64,000 bases of DNA from Fragum whitleyi (GCA_948146395.1 OX411548.1:31690912-31754911), one strand, 5' to 3'; positions 13,159 to 24,500 are shown, counted from the stretch's first letter. Numbers and translations: made by a program. Notes: generated from the letters alone by a model not told the origin.

Positions 13159-15615
13159 ATACTTTTATGAAATTAGATTAAGACATTTTAAAACTTTGGA
13201 CTACCATGGGTGGAGTACTGCGGGAGGGAGTAGATCTCGAATCATGAAAGCCAGAAGACTTGTGGCCTGTATATCTGACTGTCCAAAGACCTCTATGAAA
13301 ATGGCTTAAAACACGAGACCAAGGGAGGAGCAGAGGGGAAGTAGTATTCTACATCTTTAGATCTTAAAAAAGAATAAAAAAGATTTCCAAGTGTTATCTC
13401 CTTTACTCATTTACTTCTGAACATTTTTTAAGAAATGTGCTTTAGGTGATACACTCTATTAATATTTTAAAGCTTAGATTACCAAACCACATTCCAAATC
13501 TATACCACAGTTGGTAAAAAGAGTTCCGTGTTACAAAGAGCTCAAGGTAACTGCGGACACTTAACTGGCTGAACTGTCGAGTTTTTTTCAATATCTTACA
13601 ATAACACCGAAACTATAAACAATTAATTTGAAACAATTTACTAAACGCACGGAAACATCTTTTAATAGAGATCTATCTAACCTAAATTCCAAGAATTCCT
13701 TTCTAAGCAAATGCCGTACTTCGCTTTGGTCTTTATAACACCCGCGGTCCGACAGACCAGTCCGTGAAGTCCTATATTGCCTACAAGGGCGGGTAATATA
13801 CTGAGCAAAAAATAAAAAGTATCCACCCAATTAAACATCGGATTTCTTTAAAAGTGCAAGCAGGAATTCTATGAAACATAATGCAAATTACGCCCTAATC
13901 ATTTGGAAATAAATTTGAAAAGTTTCATTTAATTTGAAGAAGCCGCTTCCGAATTGTAGGCGCTAACATAGCCAGGGGGGCGTTTTCAAAAATTGCAGAC
14001 TCTCAATTAAATATTCAAATGATTTTCTGACAGTTTTAAGCTTACAAAATGCAATATTATTGCGTTGGGTATCCTTGATTGATAAGACAACTTGATTTCA
14101 TCCGCTGATTCCTACTAAAGTTATGTCAAATGAACACTAATATTCATAAAACATCTTACACAGATTCAAAGCTCAAATTAGCCAAATTCTGTCTGCCCGT
14201 TCCTTGTCAAGAAAACCAATCCAAAATTGCTCTATTTCATTTGAAATCAAACCAACATTTGCATTGCCACACTACGACAACGTTTCATCCTACTCATTGG
14301 AGAGGCTCGTGTGAATATCAAGGAAATTTGCTCGCCTTACACCCGTTAAGAATTAAATGACAGTTGACTTAGTTTTAAAGTTTGACGATTTTAAAGATTC
14401 AGACATTTATTTCACTTCCGCTTTGAAATATCGGCTAGGAAGTGTAGTGGTAATCGCGTCAACGTGAATGAGAAAAAATTGGCGTGATGTCTTCCCATTG
14501 GCCCTACTGAGTTGAAGAGGGCGAATGACAATACTGCTCTACCGGAAATGGCCAGCACATGTCTTTATTGTTCTTCTCTTTCAACTCCGTAAAATTTACT
14601 CAACGTTAAACGGTTTTTGAATACGCCTGTGGGCATGTTTTTCTTGGTCTCGTTACAAAACTGTGTTGTACAGAACACAACTATTGTTTGATTTTCTTAA
14701 CCACAGAGCTTTAGAGGTTAAATTCATTTGAGAAGAAACTCACGATCGAACACGTGACGTACGTTGACGTAGAAAACAAACGATACGACATTAATTGAAA
14801 AACACCAAAAATGACATGAAAAATCATGTTTGCATGAGAAAACGAAGCGCTGCAAATACAATGGTACCTTAATTCATCATTTAATCTTAAAAATACGAAA
14901 GATATTGACAAAAGAAAAGTGAATACTTTCTTTTTTTGCTGAGATTTATTTCGAAATCATTTCAGCATAATTTCAAAATAAATCTGCCCCTGTAAACGAA
15001 TTTAATTGAACAGATGATACCTTATGATATTTTTGTAGGAATATGGTTCGGTCAGCCTTTTTCAGATACATCGAAATCGTTTTATGTTCAAAGCATTGAT
15101 ACTATTTGCAGGGCTAATAGGAACCACTATATGGTTACAGCCGGTAACATTTTAAAATTGACACTTATCACTTATACACCATTTCAGAGTTAGTCGCTCA
15201 GCATTCCATTCATTCATTCTTAATACTCCGAAATCGTTAAAAAAAAAAACCTTCGAACTCGATTAAAACAATCAACTGTGCATTCTTATAGATTTATCAT
15301 TCCATGATTACATTGACCAGTGTGGATTTTAAAGCGTCTGGTTGGTCCACGAGGACACATAAACAGAAAAGTGTGCAGATTTTTTTCAAGGGAGATAATT
15401 AGCGATATTATGTTACGTTCCCTAAATCTCACTAACCGCTGCTCTAATTTAATTTTCAATTTTCGTAATCATTTCATGGCCATTTACATTTACAATCTCA
15501 CGATGCTGTTAACTGTATAAGGTGAAATATAAAATGGTTCTAAGCATAGTATTACGTAATGAGACAGTGTGAACATTTGACGCACGACTTGTTATAGTGG
15601 TATAATCCATATGAT
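13159..15615. other. Non-coding stretch
   Basis: No gene recognised. A short imperfect inverted repeat built on AGATTTATTT lies at 14942-14990. The region contains open frames under 81 codons only. Confidence 0.5.
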
Positions 15616-16035
15616 CAACAATGAATGACTTGACAGGTCGGAGGCTATAGGTCGTTGTACCTAATGTCAAGGCAAATCAGCTTTTATTTAAAATTACTTG
15701 TACCGCGACCATAAATATACATTGTATTAAGAGTCCCTGCTTCTACAGAGAGTCGATTTAAATTACTTACGACCTTTAATCGAAGTTTGGTTACAAAAGA
15801 CTTGTAACTTCAGCTTTTCTAAGCTGAAGTTACAGGGCTTTGGTAACCAAACGATGAAATGTGTTCACTTTCTCTAAGTAGGTAGATACTTAAGGTTTTA
15901 GGATACAGTTATTTACACGCGTTAATGATAATTGCCCACTAACTTTTAAAGAACCAAAAGTATTGAAAAGTAAACTCGTCAAATTACGTAACGGCTAAGC
16001 CACGCCCTGTCAGTTGAATAATAACGCAGAATATT
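15616..16035. mobile_element. Family D repeat with long central hairpin, copy 1
   Basis: A ~420-bp repeat whose centre (15788-15853) is a long hairpin, TTTGGTTAC...GTAACTTCAGCTT / AAGCTGAAGTTAC...GTAACCAAA. It is followed by the shared block AAATTACGTAACGGCTAAGC and CACGCCCTGTCAGTTGAATA. Copy 2 is at 16940 and a diverged relative at 41745. Non-coding. Confidence 0.75.
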
Positions 16036-16317
16036 AAATGTTTTCTGTAGATAGTAGCTGTGGATAAACAGAGTCTCTTAAGGACTCTTGCTTTCGAAAA
16101 TTATTATTAACCTTCTGAATTTACTTGATAACTTAATAGTTTGCATAGTATGCATTTCATTGAATTATTCTTTCTGAATAACAATTAACTAAAAACAATG
16201 CAATTATTTTTGACAGATCCAACCATGTATATTCATCTAGATAATGTTGATATCAATAGCAATTGCAATTTACAATGTGGATAATTTTAGAATCATTTCC
16301 CACGGAGTTTGAGTGCA

Positions 16318-16680
16318 TGAGAACAGCAAGTATTGAATGAAATTAAGGGGAGTTAATATGATATGATTTCGCCCAGTCAAAAGAAATTCGCGATATTTCA
16401 TTACCCCCCTTAATAAAAATTTTCATATTTTTCTGATTATTTGTGTTTACGGACCAATAAGACTCTTAAAAAAACTACTCCAGCAAATAAAACCAAGGAA
16501 TGTTTTGGTCGTTTTGAATGAAATGCTGATCATTTTGAACTATTACGAAGCTTTTTTGGACGATTTCGGACTATTCTATTTGAGTCATTTGAGTAATTGC
16601 TTTAAATAGGCTGAATTGAGCCCTAAGCGAGCGGTTTAGATTGGCATTGTTTGTCAACTTCACGATGTTACTAACTGTAT
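16318..16680 (+). mobile_element. TIR family A copy, degenerate
   Basis: Right end TGTCAACTTCACGATGTTAC matches the family A terminus, and GAATGAAATTAAGGGGAG and CGCGATATTTCATTACCCCC match its interior. The left end is eroded. It sits between the two family D copies. Confidence 0.65.
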
Positions 16681-16939
16681 TAAAAGCCTCTTAATGACCC
16701 TGTGTTCATCTACTGGAGAATGGAGCAGTAAGTTTTACTCTTATTTATTCAGCGGTCAGTATTTACATGCGTTATAAAGTGTTAATTACTTTTTTATTAT
16801 CCCCAAATGGAATTTTCCCCGTCTTAGATTGTTAAATTATTTAGAATTTTTCTGAAGGTGATATCTTTTATCGTGACCAGTCACAAAAATTTGTGATCCG
16901 AGGCATAAAAAGGGACATTGTTAGTACCGTTATACAAAC

Positions 16940-17388
16940 GATGAATGGCTAAGAGGATCACTTATTTTGTGTCACTGCCACAACGTATCCTCAGCAATGT
17001 ATAATCCACGGTTTTTCCCTGGCAGGGCGAAGCCTAAGTAGCGGGTCGATGCATTTAAGGTTAAGGTAAATCAGCCTTATTTCATTATTTTTTACTTCTT
17101 AGGATATTCGACATAATTAACTTGAGACCGTGAAGCTTAGGTTGGTTACCAAACCCTCGTTACTTCAGCTTGTCCAAGCTGAAGTTACGAGGCTTTGTAA
17201 CGCAAGGATAAAACGAGTAGGCTTTCTCAAAGCACGTGAATCCTTTTGGTTTAAGAATGCAGTTTTTTGCACGTGTTCACGATTATTTCCAGCTAACTTT
17301 TCAATAACCCAAATATTTAAAAGTTAACTCGCCAAATTACGTCACGGCTAAGCCCCGCCCTACCAGTTCATTAATAACGCAGAATAGC
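16940..17388. mobile_element. Family D repeat with long central hairpin, copy 2
   Basis: Same layout as the copy at 15616: TTAAGGTAAATCAGCC, then the hairpin GTTACTTCAGCTTG/CAAGCTGAAGTTACGAGG (17142-17201), then AAATTACGTCACGGCTAAGC and TTCATTAATAACGCAGAATA. The pair, 1.3 kb apart in direct orientation, bracket a family A element. Confidence 0.75.
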
Positions 17389-17420
17389 AGTTCAGAGTAA
17401 AGCTTCTCCTGTATACGTGT

Positions 17421-17544
17421 TTTATTTATTTATTTTATTTATTTTATTTTTTCACAAAACTGAGCTTTCACATACAATCAAAATCCAATTCCATAGTTAA
17501 ATTAAGTTCCAGTTACTCTTGAATGAATTGAACGTATAATTACC

Positions 17545-17576
<32 letters not shown>
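17421..17576. repeat. Simple repeats: (TTTTA)n and poly-A of about 27
   Basis: A TTTATTTATTTTATT-type tract at 17421-17450 and an uninterrupted run of about 27 A at 17550-17576. The open frame on the minus strand through the poly-A has a Phe run and is not a gene. Confidence 0.85.
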
Positions 17577-17577
<1 letters not shown>

Positions 17578-17929
17578 AAGCAGAGTTTCAGGGGGTAACT
17601 TTGCCGAGGCCGACTTATTTAAAGTAGCTATATCCATAGTGAACAAGTTCATTATATATAGATGTATTGCTTGAAGCAAAGTACATAGTACTGCGTCAAA
17701 TTTCATTATATTTAAACAAATTTCTCTTGAGATTTGCCACTTTGTTTCGTTAAGTTTATATAACATTTTCTAGTGACAAAAAGTCATTGATTTGATGAAA
17801 GAAAAGTAGACGTTTGAAGAAAGTGTATTTCAATTTAGTCTTACCTCTTTACTTGAGATATGCCACTTTGTTTTTATGGAGGTAGCGTTTTTAACAAGTT
17901 TCGGAACGTTTCAGATTGCTTGGAGCGCC

Positions 17930-18595
17930 AAATGAGAAATCCCATTTTTGATAGGCATAAAGTTTTCAAACGGTCGGTTCTATTTCCGTAAGCTCAATTC
18001 ATCGATGAAATGAAAAACAATTAGCTTCATATCTTACATTTAACGATACCTGCCGAAAATTAACTAATTTTTTGACGTTTTATAGAACCATTCTGCGTTC
18101 ATGCGAACAAAAAAGCTGCGTACTCATAAGTATTTTCATTATTGGTATGATTCCAGTTATAAGTCAAATAATTTGCCTTTTTGATAGAAATGAAGAAAAC
18201 GGCGCCCTTTGTTCCATATAATTGTTAAAAAATACCTTTATCAAATTCACATTTTATTAAATACAGACATTTAATAAAACTACGTTGTGCCAAAGCACAC
18301 ATTATACTTTATGCGGCAGAATATTTCTATTGGAATATGTAACAAACTTTCACCAAATTAGAAATCCCAATTTTTAATAGGCCTTGTGTTTTCACTTGGG
18401 TTCAATACATCAATGAAATGAAACACAATTAGCTTCATCTCTTACATTCAACGATACTAGTCGACAATTTTACTAATTTTTTGACGTTTTATAGAACCAT
18501 TCTCTAATCATGCAGACAAAAATGCTGCGTACTCATTAGTATTTTAATTATGGGCACGATACCTGTTTAAAGTCTAATAATATTTTGATAGACAT
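17930..18595 (+). repeat. Direct tandem duplication of about 240 bp
   Basis: 17935-18175 and 18359-18590 share long blocks in the same order: GAGAAATCCCATTTTTGATA, AATTAGCTTCATATCTTACA, TTTTTGACGTTTTATAGAAC and GCTGCGTACTCATAAGTATT. They are offset by about 420 bp. The GCCACTTTGTTT pair at 17737 and 17864 suggests the duplicated unit began further left. No coding capacity. Confidence 0.8.
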
Positions 18596-18724
18596 CAATA
18601 GAAATTTAATTATTTCCATAAACGTTTTGCGACATAACTAACTATAAAGACACCAAATTTTATGCTGAACACTATATATGGTTGTTGTACACAAAGATTT
18701 GGCATTAAATTTAGCCCAAGACCA

Positions 18725-18855
18725 GCTCTACGTTCAGGATCGCTAGACGGTACAAACAGTTTTCAAATTATATCCCGCTTTGCACGTGCACTTGCGTGCA
18801 AAGCGGGGTATAATTCGAAAACTGTTTGCACCGTTTTGTCATCCTGAACACAGGG
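18725..18855. mobile_element. Family C palindrome (about 130 bp) with central CACGTG
   Basis: Near-perfect inverted repeat: TACGTTCAGGAT...ACGGTACAAACAGTTTTC / AAAACTGTTTGCACCGTTTT...ATCCTGAACACAGGG, with GCTTTGCACGTGCACTTG at the centre. The open frame here is only the palindrome read through. Other copies: 25072, 30032, 36425, 61223. Confidence 0.85.
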
Positions 18856-18947
18856 TAGCATTCACAGCGGTTAGCATATACTGCCTGCTTTCTTTTTAAT
18901 CTTTATGAGTAAAAATTGGCCAGGGTGGTTGAAATACTAGAAATGGA

Positions 18948-19175
18948 CCTGTGCGCTACATTTCCAACAATGTCACACATGTACACCGCTAAGACTCAGA
19001 TCAGCTGATACACCCGCAATGTAATAAGAGTCTTCTCTACGCGTTAAGTAGAGGACTACGAACCGATAGTCAACTTTCACAGTCTAATGATCTTTAAATA
19101 CAACTTATGATTGTCTTCGTTTATGGCCGTCAAACATGCATACCAGAAATTGTTGGAAATGTCCAACACGGTCTA
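18948..19175. mobile_element. TIR family G copy, diverged
   Basis: Starts ACCTGTGCGCTACATTTCC, ends GTTGGAAATGTCCAACACGG, with CAGATCAGCTGATACACCCG inside. It lies in the first intron of the GPCR gene, about 35 bp from the splice donor. Confidence 0.65.
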
Positions 19176-19204
19176 AAATAACATTCGGGAGAATAAGGTT
19201 AAAA

Positions 19205-19543
19205 TTAACTTACCTTTACGGGTACACAAACTAAGACTAATAGCAGATCCGCTGAAGCCAGACTCAGAAGGAACATGTTTGTGACATTCTGCATCTTCTT
19301 AAACTTGGCCACGGACACGATGACCAGAGTATTGCCCACCAGACCGATCACCAGCGTCAGTCCATACACGATAGACACGGGGATAAGCTCCTGTATAGGA
19401 ACATTGTTTGGATCGTAATCGTAATCGTACTCCATATACTCGTAGTAATCCAAGCTACCGTCCGTGGTTTTGTTTGTACTCATGTTAGTGTCGCTCGAAT
19501 CGGTATTGCTCATGCAAATAGTTTCATTCAAAGCGCATCCCAT
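19205..19543 (-). CDS. First coding exon of a rhodopsin-class (class A) GPCR
   Basis: A 110-codon initiator exon (19543 down to 19214) starting at ATG in a good context (A at -3, G at +4) and ending with a GTAAGT donor in phase 0. Residues 1-50 form an extracellular N-terminus with N-glycosylation sequons at N6, N20 and N24 and an acidic Tyr-rich stretch (residues 32-44). TM1 spans about residues 54-79 and holds GN at 70-71 (N1.50). A short basic loop follows, KFKKMQN. TM2 spans about 89-109 and has the LASAD motif with D99 (D2.50). The style of TM1-TM2 matches invertebrate neuropeptide receptors (QRFP/RFamide, cholecystokinin or allatostatin-A types), but the subtype and ligand cannot be fixed from one exon. 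I found no exon for TM3-TM7 to the left, so the gene either has a very long intron or continues outside the window. Confidence 0.82.
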   Translation of the reverse strand: MGCALNETICMSNTDSSDTNMSTNKTTDGSLDYYEYMEYDYDYDPNNVPIQELIPVSIVYGLTLVIGLVGNTLVIVSVAKFKKMQNVTNMFLLSLASADLLLVLVCVPVKVS

Positions 19544-20086
19544 TTTAGATGAACGGTTAGTAAATAGACTTAATATAATTGAACATATCTGTCAAGAGTA
19601 TAATTTCTAAGTTGCTTCAAGTATTCTATATGACCTATTGAATGTTCTTTACTATTCTGTACAGTAAAATCATATTGTTATTTATCGAAAGAATAATTTT
19701 ACACGACCTCAAAGTTTGGATGAAAACAACATAGGCCGAAAGAAAATAATATTTTTATTATAGAAGTACGAAACATTAATACTTTTGCAGAATCCGATGA
19801 ATGAAATTTAAGTATAGTCTTGATTTTTGAATAAAAGGTTTTAGAATATTGTTATTTTGAATTATTTTCAATTGTATTTACGTAAAACAATGAGTACTAC
19901 TGAAACGTTTTTAGACGTAATATTTTGTCTGAAAAAAATAAACGAATTGGTAATTTTCCTCCCCTTGGATTCAGAAGTCTCATTTTTCAAATTAACCAAA
20001 TCATTTTTACGTAAAGGAATGAAAGATATATTGAAAACAATAAAAATATGTTTCATCATAATTGTCTTTTTTTTTAATGTTTTCCC
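19544..20086. other. Region 5' of the GPCR initiator exon
   Basis: No recognisable promoter element or exon. An inverted repeat around ATTTTTACGTAAA occurs near 20005. The open frames on both strands around 19860-20090 overlap and look accidental. Confidence 0.4.
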
Positions 20087-20252
20087 TTAAGGTAGTGAAC
20101 CCGTAATAGATCCGCAACATTTTGGAACTTATGAACTTTCACAATGATGACCGAGGTTTCCTAATGAAATTCATTAGGAAACCTCAGTTATTACTGTTAA
20201 AGTTCATTACTTTCCATGCATTGAGGAACTATTACGGGTCTACTACCTTTAA
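20087..20252. mobile_element. TTAA-flanked palindromic MITE (family B), copy 1
   Basis: Begins TTAAGGTAGTGAACCCGTAA and ends with the inverse ATTACGGGTCTACTACCTTT AA, with a perfect inner hairpin TTTCCTAATGAA/TTCATTAGGAAA. Flanking TTAA suggests piggyBac-type target choice (inference). About 165 bp, non-coding. Confidence 0.8.
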
Positions 20253-20895
20253 ATGATACCCTTTTGTCACACTGATTCTCCAATCATATCTCTTTTTTGT
20301 TTAAATGGATTCTTCAAGTGATATAACTGCTATAGTCATAAGCCACCGTTTTATCCCTAATACTACGTTTCACGTTTCAAAGAAGTTAGAACTTATTCCA
20401 ATCAAGAACGCCGAAGGTTCCATCGGAATTCGTTTTCCGCCGCCTTATAAATGGTCTGTATTAGATTCCAAAGACGCATTGAGATCCTTTATTTATTTGA
20501 CATCGCAGTCTAATCGGATACTGTTTGTTAATATCAGATAACAATTCTATTCTATTCCTCAGTAAATCAACCGTTTTTTAATGAAAAATTTAAAGTACAT
20601 CCAATCTTGCTAATGCCAATTTGTTTTACATATTTATAATATGTCGTTTTAAATATAATTACAAGCAAGAAACACAATAAGTTTTCTCAACTTATGACTA
20701 CAGTTGATAACATTGGGAATTGAAAAGTTGAAAAATATTTGAATGATTTAGGAATTAAGTTGAATGTGTGTGATGAGCGGGTTTTGAATGAAATTAAAGG
20801 GAGATGATACAATATCGCCAATTTTATTCAACATTAACAAAATTAGCACTATTTATACCTCCCTTTTTTCTTTCTTTTTTATACAGGGGCGTATA

Positions 20896-21064
20896 TAAAG
20901 GTTGTGGACCCATAATGGTCACGCGGTGTCTCGGAAATCGTGATCTTTGAATTGCAGTGTTGACCGGGGTTTCCTAATGAGAATCAGTGGGAAACGTTGG
21001 TTAGCACTGTTGGGGTTCGTTTCTTTGGCGACGTTTAGAGACTATTACGGGTCCACTACCTTAA
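20896..21064. mobile_element. Family B MITE, diverged copy 2
   Basis: Ends TAAAGGTTGTGGACCCATAA and ACTATTACGGGTCCACTACC followed by TTAA. The central hairpin is eroded (TTTCCTAATGAGAATCAGTG). Nested in the family A element. The 126-codon open frame over it is accidental. Confidence 0.75.
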
Positions 21065-21381
21065 TATGCACGATAGGCGATCCATCAGTTGCTCGGCGTG
21101 TCCCCTCCCCAAGGACTTTATGCATGTGTATCCGTTTGTTCATACTAATAATGATACAAGTGTTGTTTGACCCATTTTCTTGCATTAGAGTTTCACCACT
21201 ATTTTTTAATCATCATTTTTATTCTATTTTGGTATTTAAAAACGCTTTAAAGGAATTTTGTAGTTCCCGCATGCATCGGATCTTTGTGGCGGGCTTAACT
21301 CTCGTACGTTATTCCGGGTCATTGTAGTATTTTGATGACCTCAACGTTACCTTGACGTCGTACATAACGGTTCAATTCATA

Positions 21382-21433
21382 GGATTCACCTGATGAAGGC
21401 GGCTGTGCCGCTGAAAGCTAGCGTATAATATAA
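21382..21433 (+). ncRNA. Degenerate hammerhead-like motif (second Penelope-type end)
   Basis: Core CTGATGA (21390-21396), an unpaired A, a 6-bp stem II (GGCGGC/GCCGCT with one G-T pair), core GAAA and a self-complementary AGCT. Stem I pairing is poor (mismatches), so it is probably inactive. It probably marks the 3' end of another Penelope-type insertion; no protein-coding part is recognisable upstream. The whole piece lies inside an insertion that splits a ~430-bp TIR element. Confidence 0.5.
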
Positions 21434-21897
21434 TATTATTATTAACAGTATTTATCTCAAGAAGAGAACTTTTTATTCGTCCCTTTAAAAAGATATACAT
21501 ACAAGTTCTATAAATAGGTTTCACAAACCAATCAGACGCTTTCAAATTAAAATAAGTCAGTGGAATCATGTTTTTTTAAGCGATTTAAATAAAGTTGTTG
21601 GGCAATTTTAGCGATGATTTTGGAGCGTTATTGAATAATTTGAGTGAATTTTTAGAATGAATGAATTGAGTGCTGACTGATCGATTTAGAATGTTTTTGA
21701 TAGGAATGATTGCCATTTTAACGATGTTGTTTACTGTAAGTAGTTGGTAATAATTCATTTAGATTGTCTCACAAACAGGAAGACCATTTTATCTCTAAAC
21801 ATACAGAGTTAATTTCCTTCCTTTTCTATATATAATATAGATGTATCTGGTATAAGGCAGGCGGAAATGAATGGAGATCACTTTTAAACCTTTTTGG

Positions 21898-22172
21898 TGC
21901 CGCCGCCAAAGCGCAGTTGGAAGCGTGTCGGACTGTCAATCTAGAGGTCCCGGGTTCGATCCCCGACGGCGACACTCATTCTTTCCGACTATTTGTCTCT
22001 CACCAATTGGTTGATAATCGTAGACCTATGCGAGATAGTAGCTTGAGGCTAGGAAAGAATGTGATGGTTGTACTGGTGAGAGAAATACCAGGAATCCATT
22101 GTAGGGTGCTCCAGTCGCCGCGATATAACTGAAAAAATGTTGAAAGCGGCGTTTAACTCCATTCAATCAATC
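21898..22172 (+). mobile_element. tRNA-headed SINE, full-length
   Basis: Head with A box (AGCGCAGTTGGAAGCGTGTC) and B box (GGTTCGATCCCC), body TCTCTCACCAATTGGTTGAT, GTAGACCTATGCGAGATAG and TACCAGGAATCC, then GCCGCGATATAACTG, GCGGCGTTTAACTCCATTC and an (AATC)n tail. About 275 bp. This is the clearest reference copy for the family in the window. Confidence 0.9.
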
Positions 22173-22479
22173 AATTTAATCCTTTGGTAAAACTCAGTTA
22201 TTTTGTAAGCTTTCGCTCAAAGTAGTCCAAAAGAAATATCTTACTTTATTGACAAATCTTAACATTTTCACTTCATAATTTTGAATTAAAAGATCAAAGA
22301 TTTTTTTTTTATATTCATGGATTTATGAAACTAAAAACCTAAACTCACTCATGTTGGAATTCGCACTGCGTATTCATACAGTGTGATAAGTTTTTTAGTG
22401 TCATATCGCCATGAAGTCAACAAATACCCACCTCACTTTTTAAGGTGTACGTTATGGAAAGGCACACAGTTGATTGAAT

Positions 22480-22622
22480 ATAATTTTCCGAGTTTGGACA
22501 AAGACTCTTTGTCCTTACCTTCCTATTGAATGCGCGGTGAAGACTCTGACCAGACTGTGCTGAAGCACAGGCTGATCAGAGTCCTCATGCAACGCAAATG
22601 TAAAATTTTTGGAAATATTGTG
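22480..22622. mobile_element. TIR family G fragment
   Basis: Shows the family G inner stem: AAGACTCTGACCAGACTGTG and ACAGGCTGATCAGAGTCCTC, with an eroded outer end. No complete termini. Confidence 0.5.
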
Positions 22623-22924
22623 CAGAGGTTAAAATCGCTCCCAATGGCACCAGTTAGGCAGATTTACATGTTTTAGTATCGCTAGGTCAACAGATTGTAC
22701 CCTATGTTAAATAAAAATTCTCTTGGCCTTTCTAAAATCAACATAAGAGAACCTTAATAAATATTAATATTATTCACGATGTACATTCCTAATGAATTTA
22801 ATCTTATGATTTATTCTTATACACCTTATTGTTAATTTTTTTTCTTGGTCAATATACTTTGAAAGTCATATGAACATGTTGAAGAAAGACTCCTCTTCTC
22901 TTCTCTGGCGAAATCTGACAACGA

Positions 22925-23195
22925 TTGATTGAATGGAGTTTAACGCCGCTTTCAACATTATTTCAGTTATATCGCGGCGGCCGGAGCACCTAACAATGGA
23001 TTCCTGGTATTTCTTCAACCTGTACTACCATTACATCCTTTCCTAGCCTCCGACTGCTATCTCACATAGGTTTACGATTATCTACCCATTGGTGAGAGAC
23101 AAACGTCGGAAAGGATATTTGCCGCCACCGGGGATCGAACCCACGACTTCCAGATTGGAAGTCTTATGCCTAACCAACTGCGCTATGGTGGCGGC
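22925..23195 (-). mobile_element. tRNA-headed SINE, full-length, minus strand
   Basis: Tail GATTGATTGAATGG at the left, then GTTTAACGCCGCTTTCAACA and TATCGCGGCGGCCGGAGCAC, the body, and at the right the inverted B box (GGGGATCGAACCC) and A box (CAACTGCGCTATGGTGGCGG). Same family as the copy at 21898. Confidence 0.9.
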
Positions 23196-23257
23196 TTAAA
23201 AAATCTGACAACGAACGCACGTAATAAAAGAAAACAACAACGAAACAAAAGCGTCTG

Positions 23258-23482
23258 ATTGGTTCGAGAAGACATTGACAACTATCTATAGAACGTGTAT
23301 TGGTAACTTATTCAATGGGGGATGGGGTAAATATCGCTAATTCCGTTCATTTTGAACGAAATTAGCGATGATATATTACCTCCCTTGATTTTCATCTGAA
23401 AGTCACCCATCACTCTCATTCAATTTCGTGACAAACTCATCCCAAAATCATTCATTCTATCAATTTCAAGATGTTCTTAAAT
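23258..23482 (-). mobile_element. TIR family A fragment
   Basis: GCGTCTGATTGGTTCGAGAA, then the central inverted repeat CGCTAATTCCGTTCA/TGAACGAAATTAGCG, then CTCATTCAATTTCGTGACAA and an eroded terminus ATTTCAAGATGTTCTTAA. The left half is missing. Confidence 0.7.
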
Positions 23483-23612
23483 GTTCCACAAGGTCACTAG
23501 ACGTCCCATAGGGGCCGGACGGTCACATGTTCTACCACGTTGTACACCAGAGTATACATCTGGGTATTCCTTTGAACTGATTAACATCTGTACTCTCATG
23601 CTCAACCTACTA

Positions 23613-24081
23613 GTACAGTTAGTTACATTGTGAAATTGGCTACAGTTAGTAACATCGTAAAATGGACGAGGTGAATGATTCCTGAATAATTTTGGAGTGA
23701 TATTGAATGAGTGTGTGGAGCGAATTTTGGGTGAATTTAAAGGGATGTAATCCAATGCCACCAATTTTGTTCAGGGTGAACAAATTTAGCGACATTTATT
23801 ACCTCCCTTTAATAAGATATGCATACAAGTTCTATTAAATAGCTTCCCATCCTCCAAGAAACTATCAGACGCTTACAATTTGAATAATGCTAGTGTAATC
23901 TCGATTTTTTTCTAGCTTTATTTATTTGAATGAGGAAGTTGATTCTATGTTTTTCAGTGAGTTTGGAGCGTTTTTGAATGGTTTGAGTGAGTGTTTGGAA
24001 TAAATTGATGGAGCGCTGAGCGAGTGATTTGGAATAGTTTTGATCGAGATGAATGTCGATTTCACGATGTTGTTCACTGTA
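23613..24081 (+). mobile_element. TIR family A copy, with doubled left end
   Basis: Two left termini lie side by side (ACAGTTAGTTACATTGTGAA at 23614 and ACAGTTAGTAACATCG at 23642), then GAGTGTGTGGAGCGAATTTT, the centre, GAATGGTTTGAGTGAG and the right end ATTTCACGATGTTGTTCACT. The extra end suggests insertion next to another copy's terminus. Confidence 0.8.
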
Positions 24082-24354
24082 TCATTCCGATCAAGACCAT
24101 TCTATATCTAAATCTACATAATACGGTATCCAAATTTTCATAGGACATCGACGACCAGGGGAATAACGACAATGCCATATAGCAATTTATCTTATAACTA
24201 TACAAATATTCGTATGATAACATCCGGTATAATATTTTTTATGATACCACATAGTTATTTTTAGAACAATGATATAGTGCGGTTATTTTTAGAAACTTGC
24301 ATTTCAGTAAAAGCATCGACTAAAACAAAACAAATAGAGGTTATAAGATAAATA

Positions 24355-24500
24355 TAATACGTTCTGAGTGTATTGTATGAAAAAAATATCTAACTCGGTT
24401 GTGAGAATTGATAATTGTCTCGGCTTAGCCTCGACAATGATCAATTCTCCCAACCTCGTTAATTATTTTTTTGCATACAAAGCACTAAGTACGTATTATA
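24355..24500. mobile_element. Palindromic element with arms of about 65 bp
   Basis: ATAATACGTTCTGAGTGTAT...ATGAAAAAAATATCTAACTC with GAGAATTGATAATTGTC, then GACAATGATCAATTCTC and the inverse ending AGTACGTATTAT. Near-symmetrical and non-coding. A half copy lies at about 26393-26465. Confidence 0.75.

Larger units (their letters stand above)
20700..21738 (+). mobile_element. Family A element split by a nested insertion
   Basis: The left part (20700-20880) runs from ACAGTTGATAACATTGGGAA to TTTATACCTCCC. The right part (about 21476-21738) resumes at GTCCCTTTAAAAAGATATAC and ends ACGATGTTGTTTACTGT. About 590 bp between them hold a family B MITE (20896-21064) and a Penelope-type 3' end with a hammerhead-like motif (21390). 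The order gives relative ages: family A is oldest here. Confidence 0.75.

Noticed and set aside
20947..21327. 126-codon open frame as a gene
   Set aside because: It runs through a family B MITE and an unrelated repeat end; no domain recognised.
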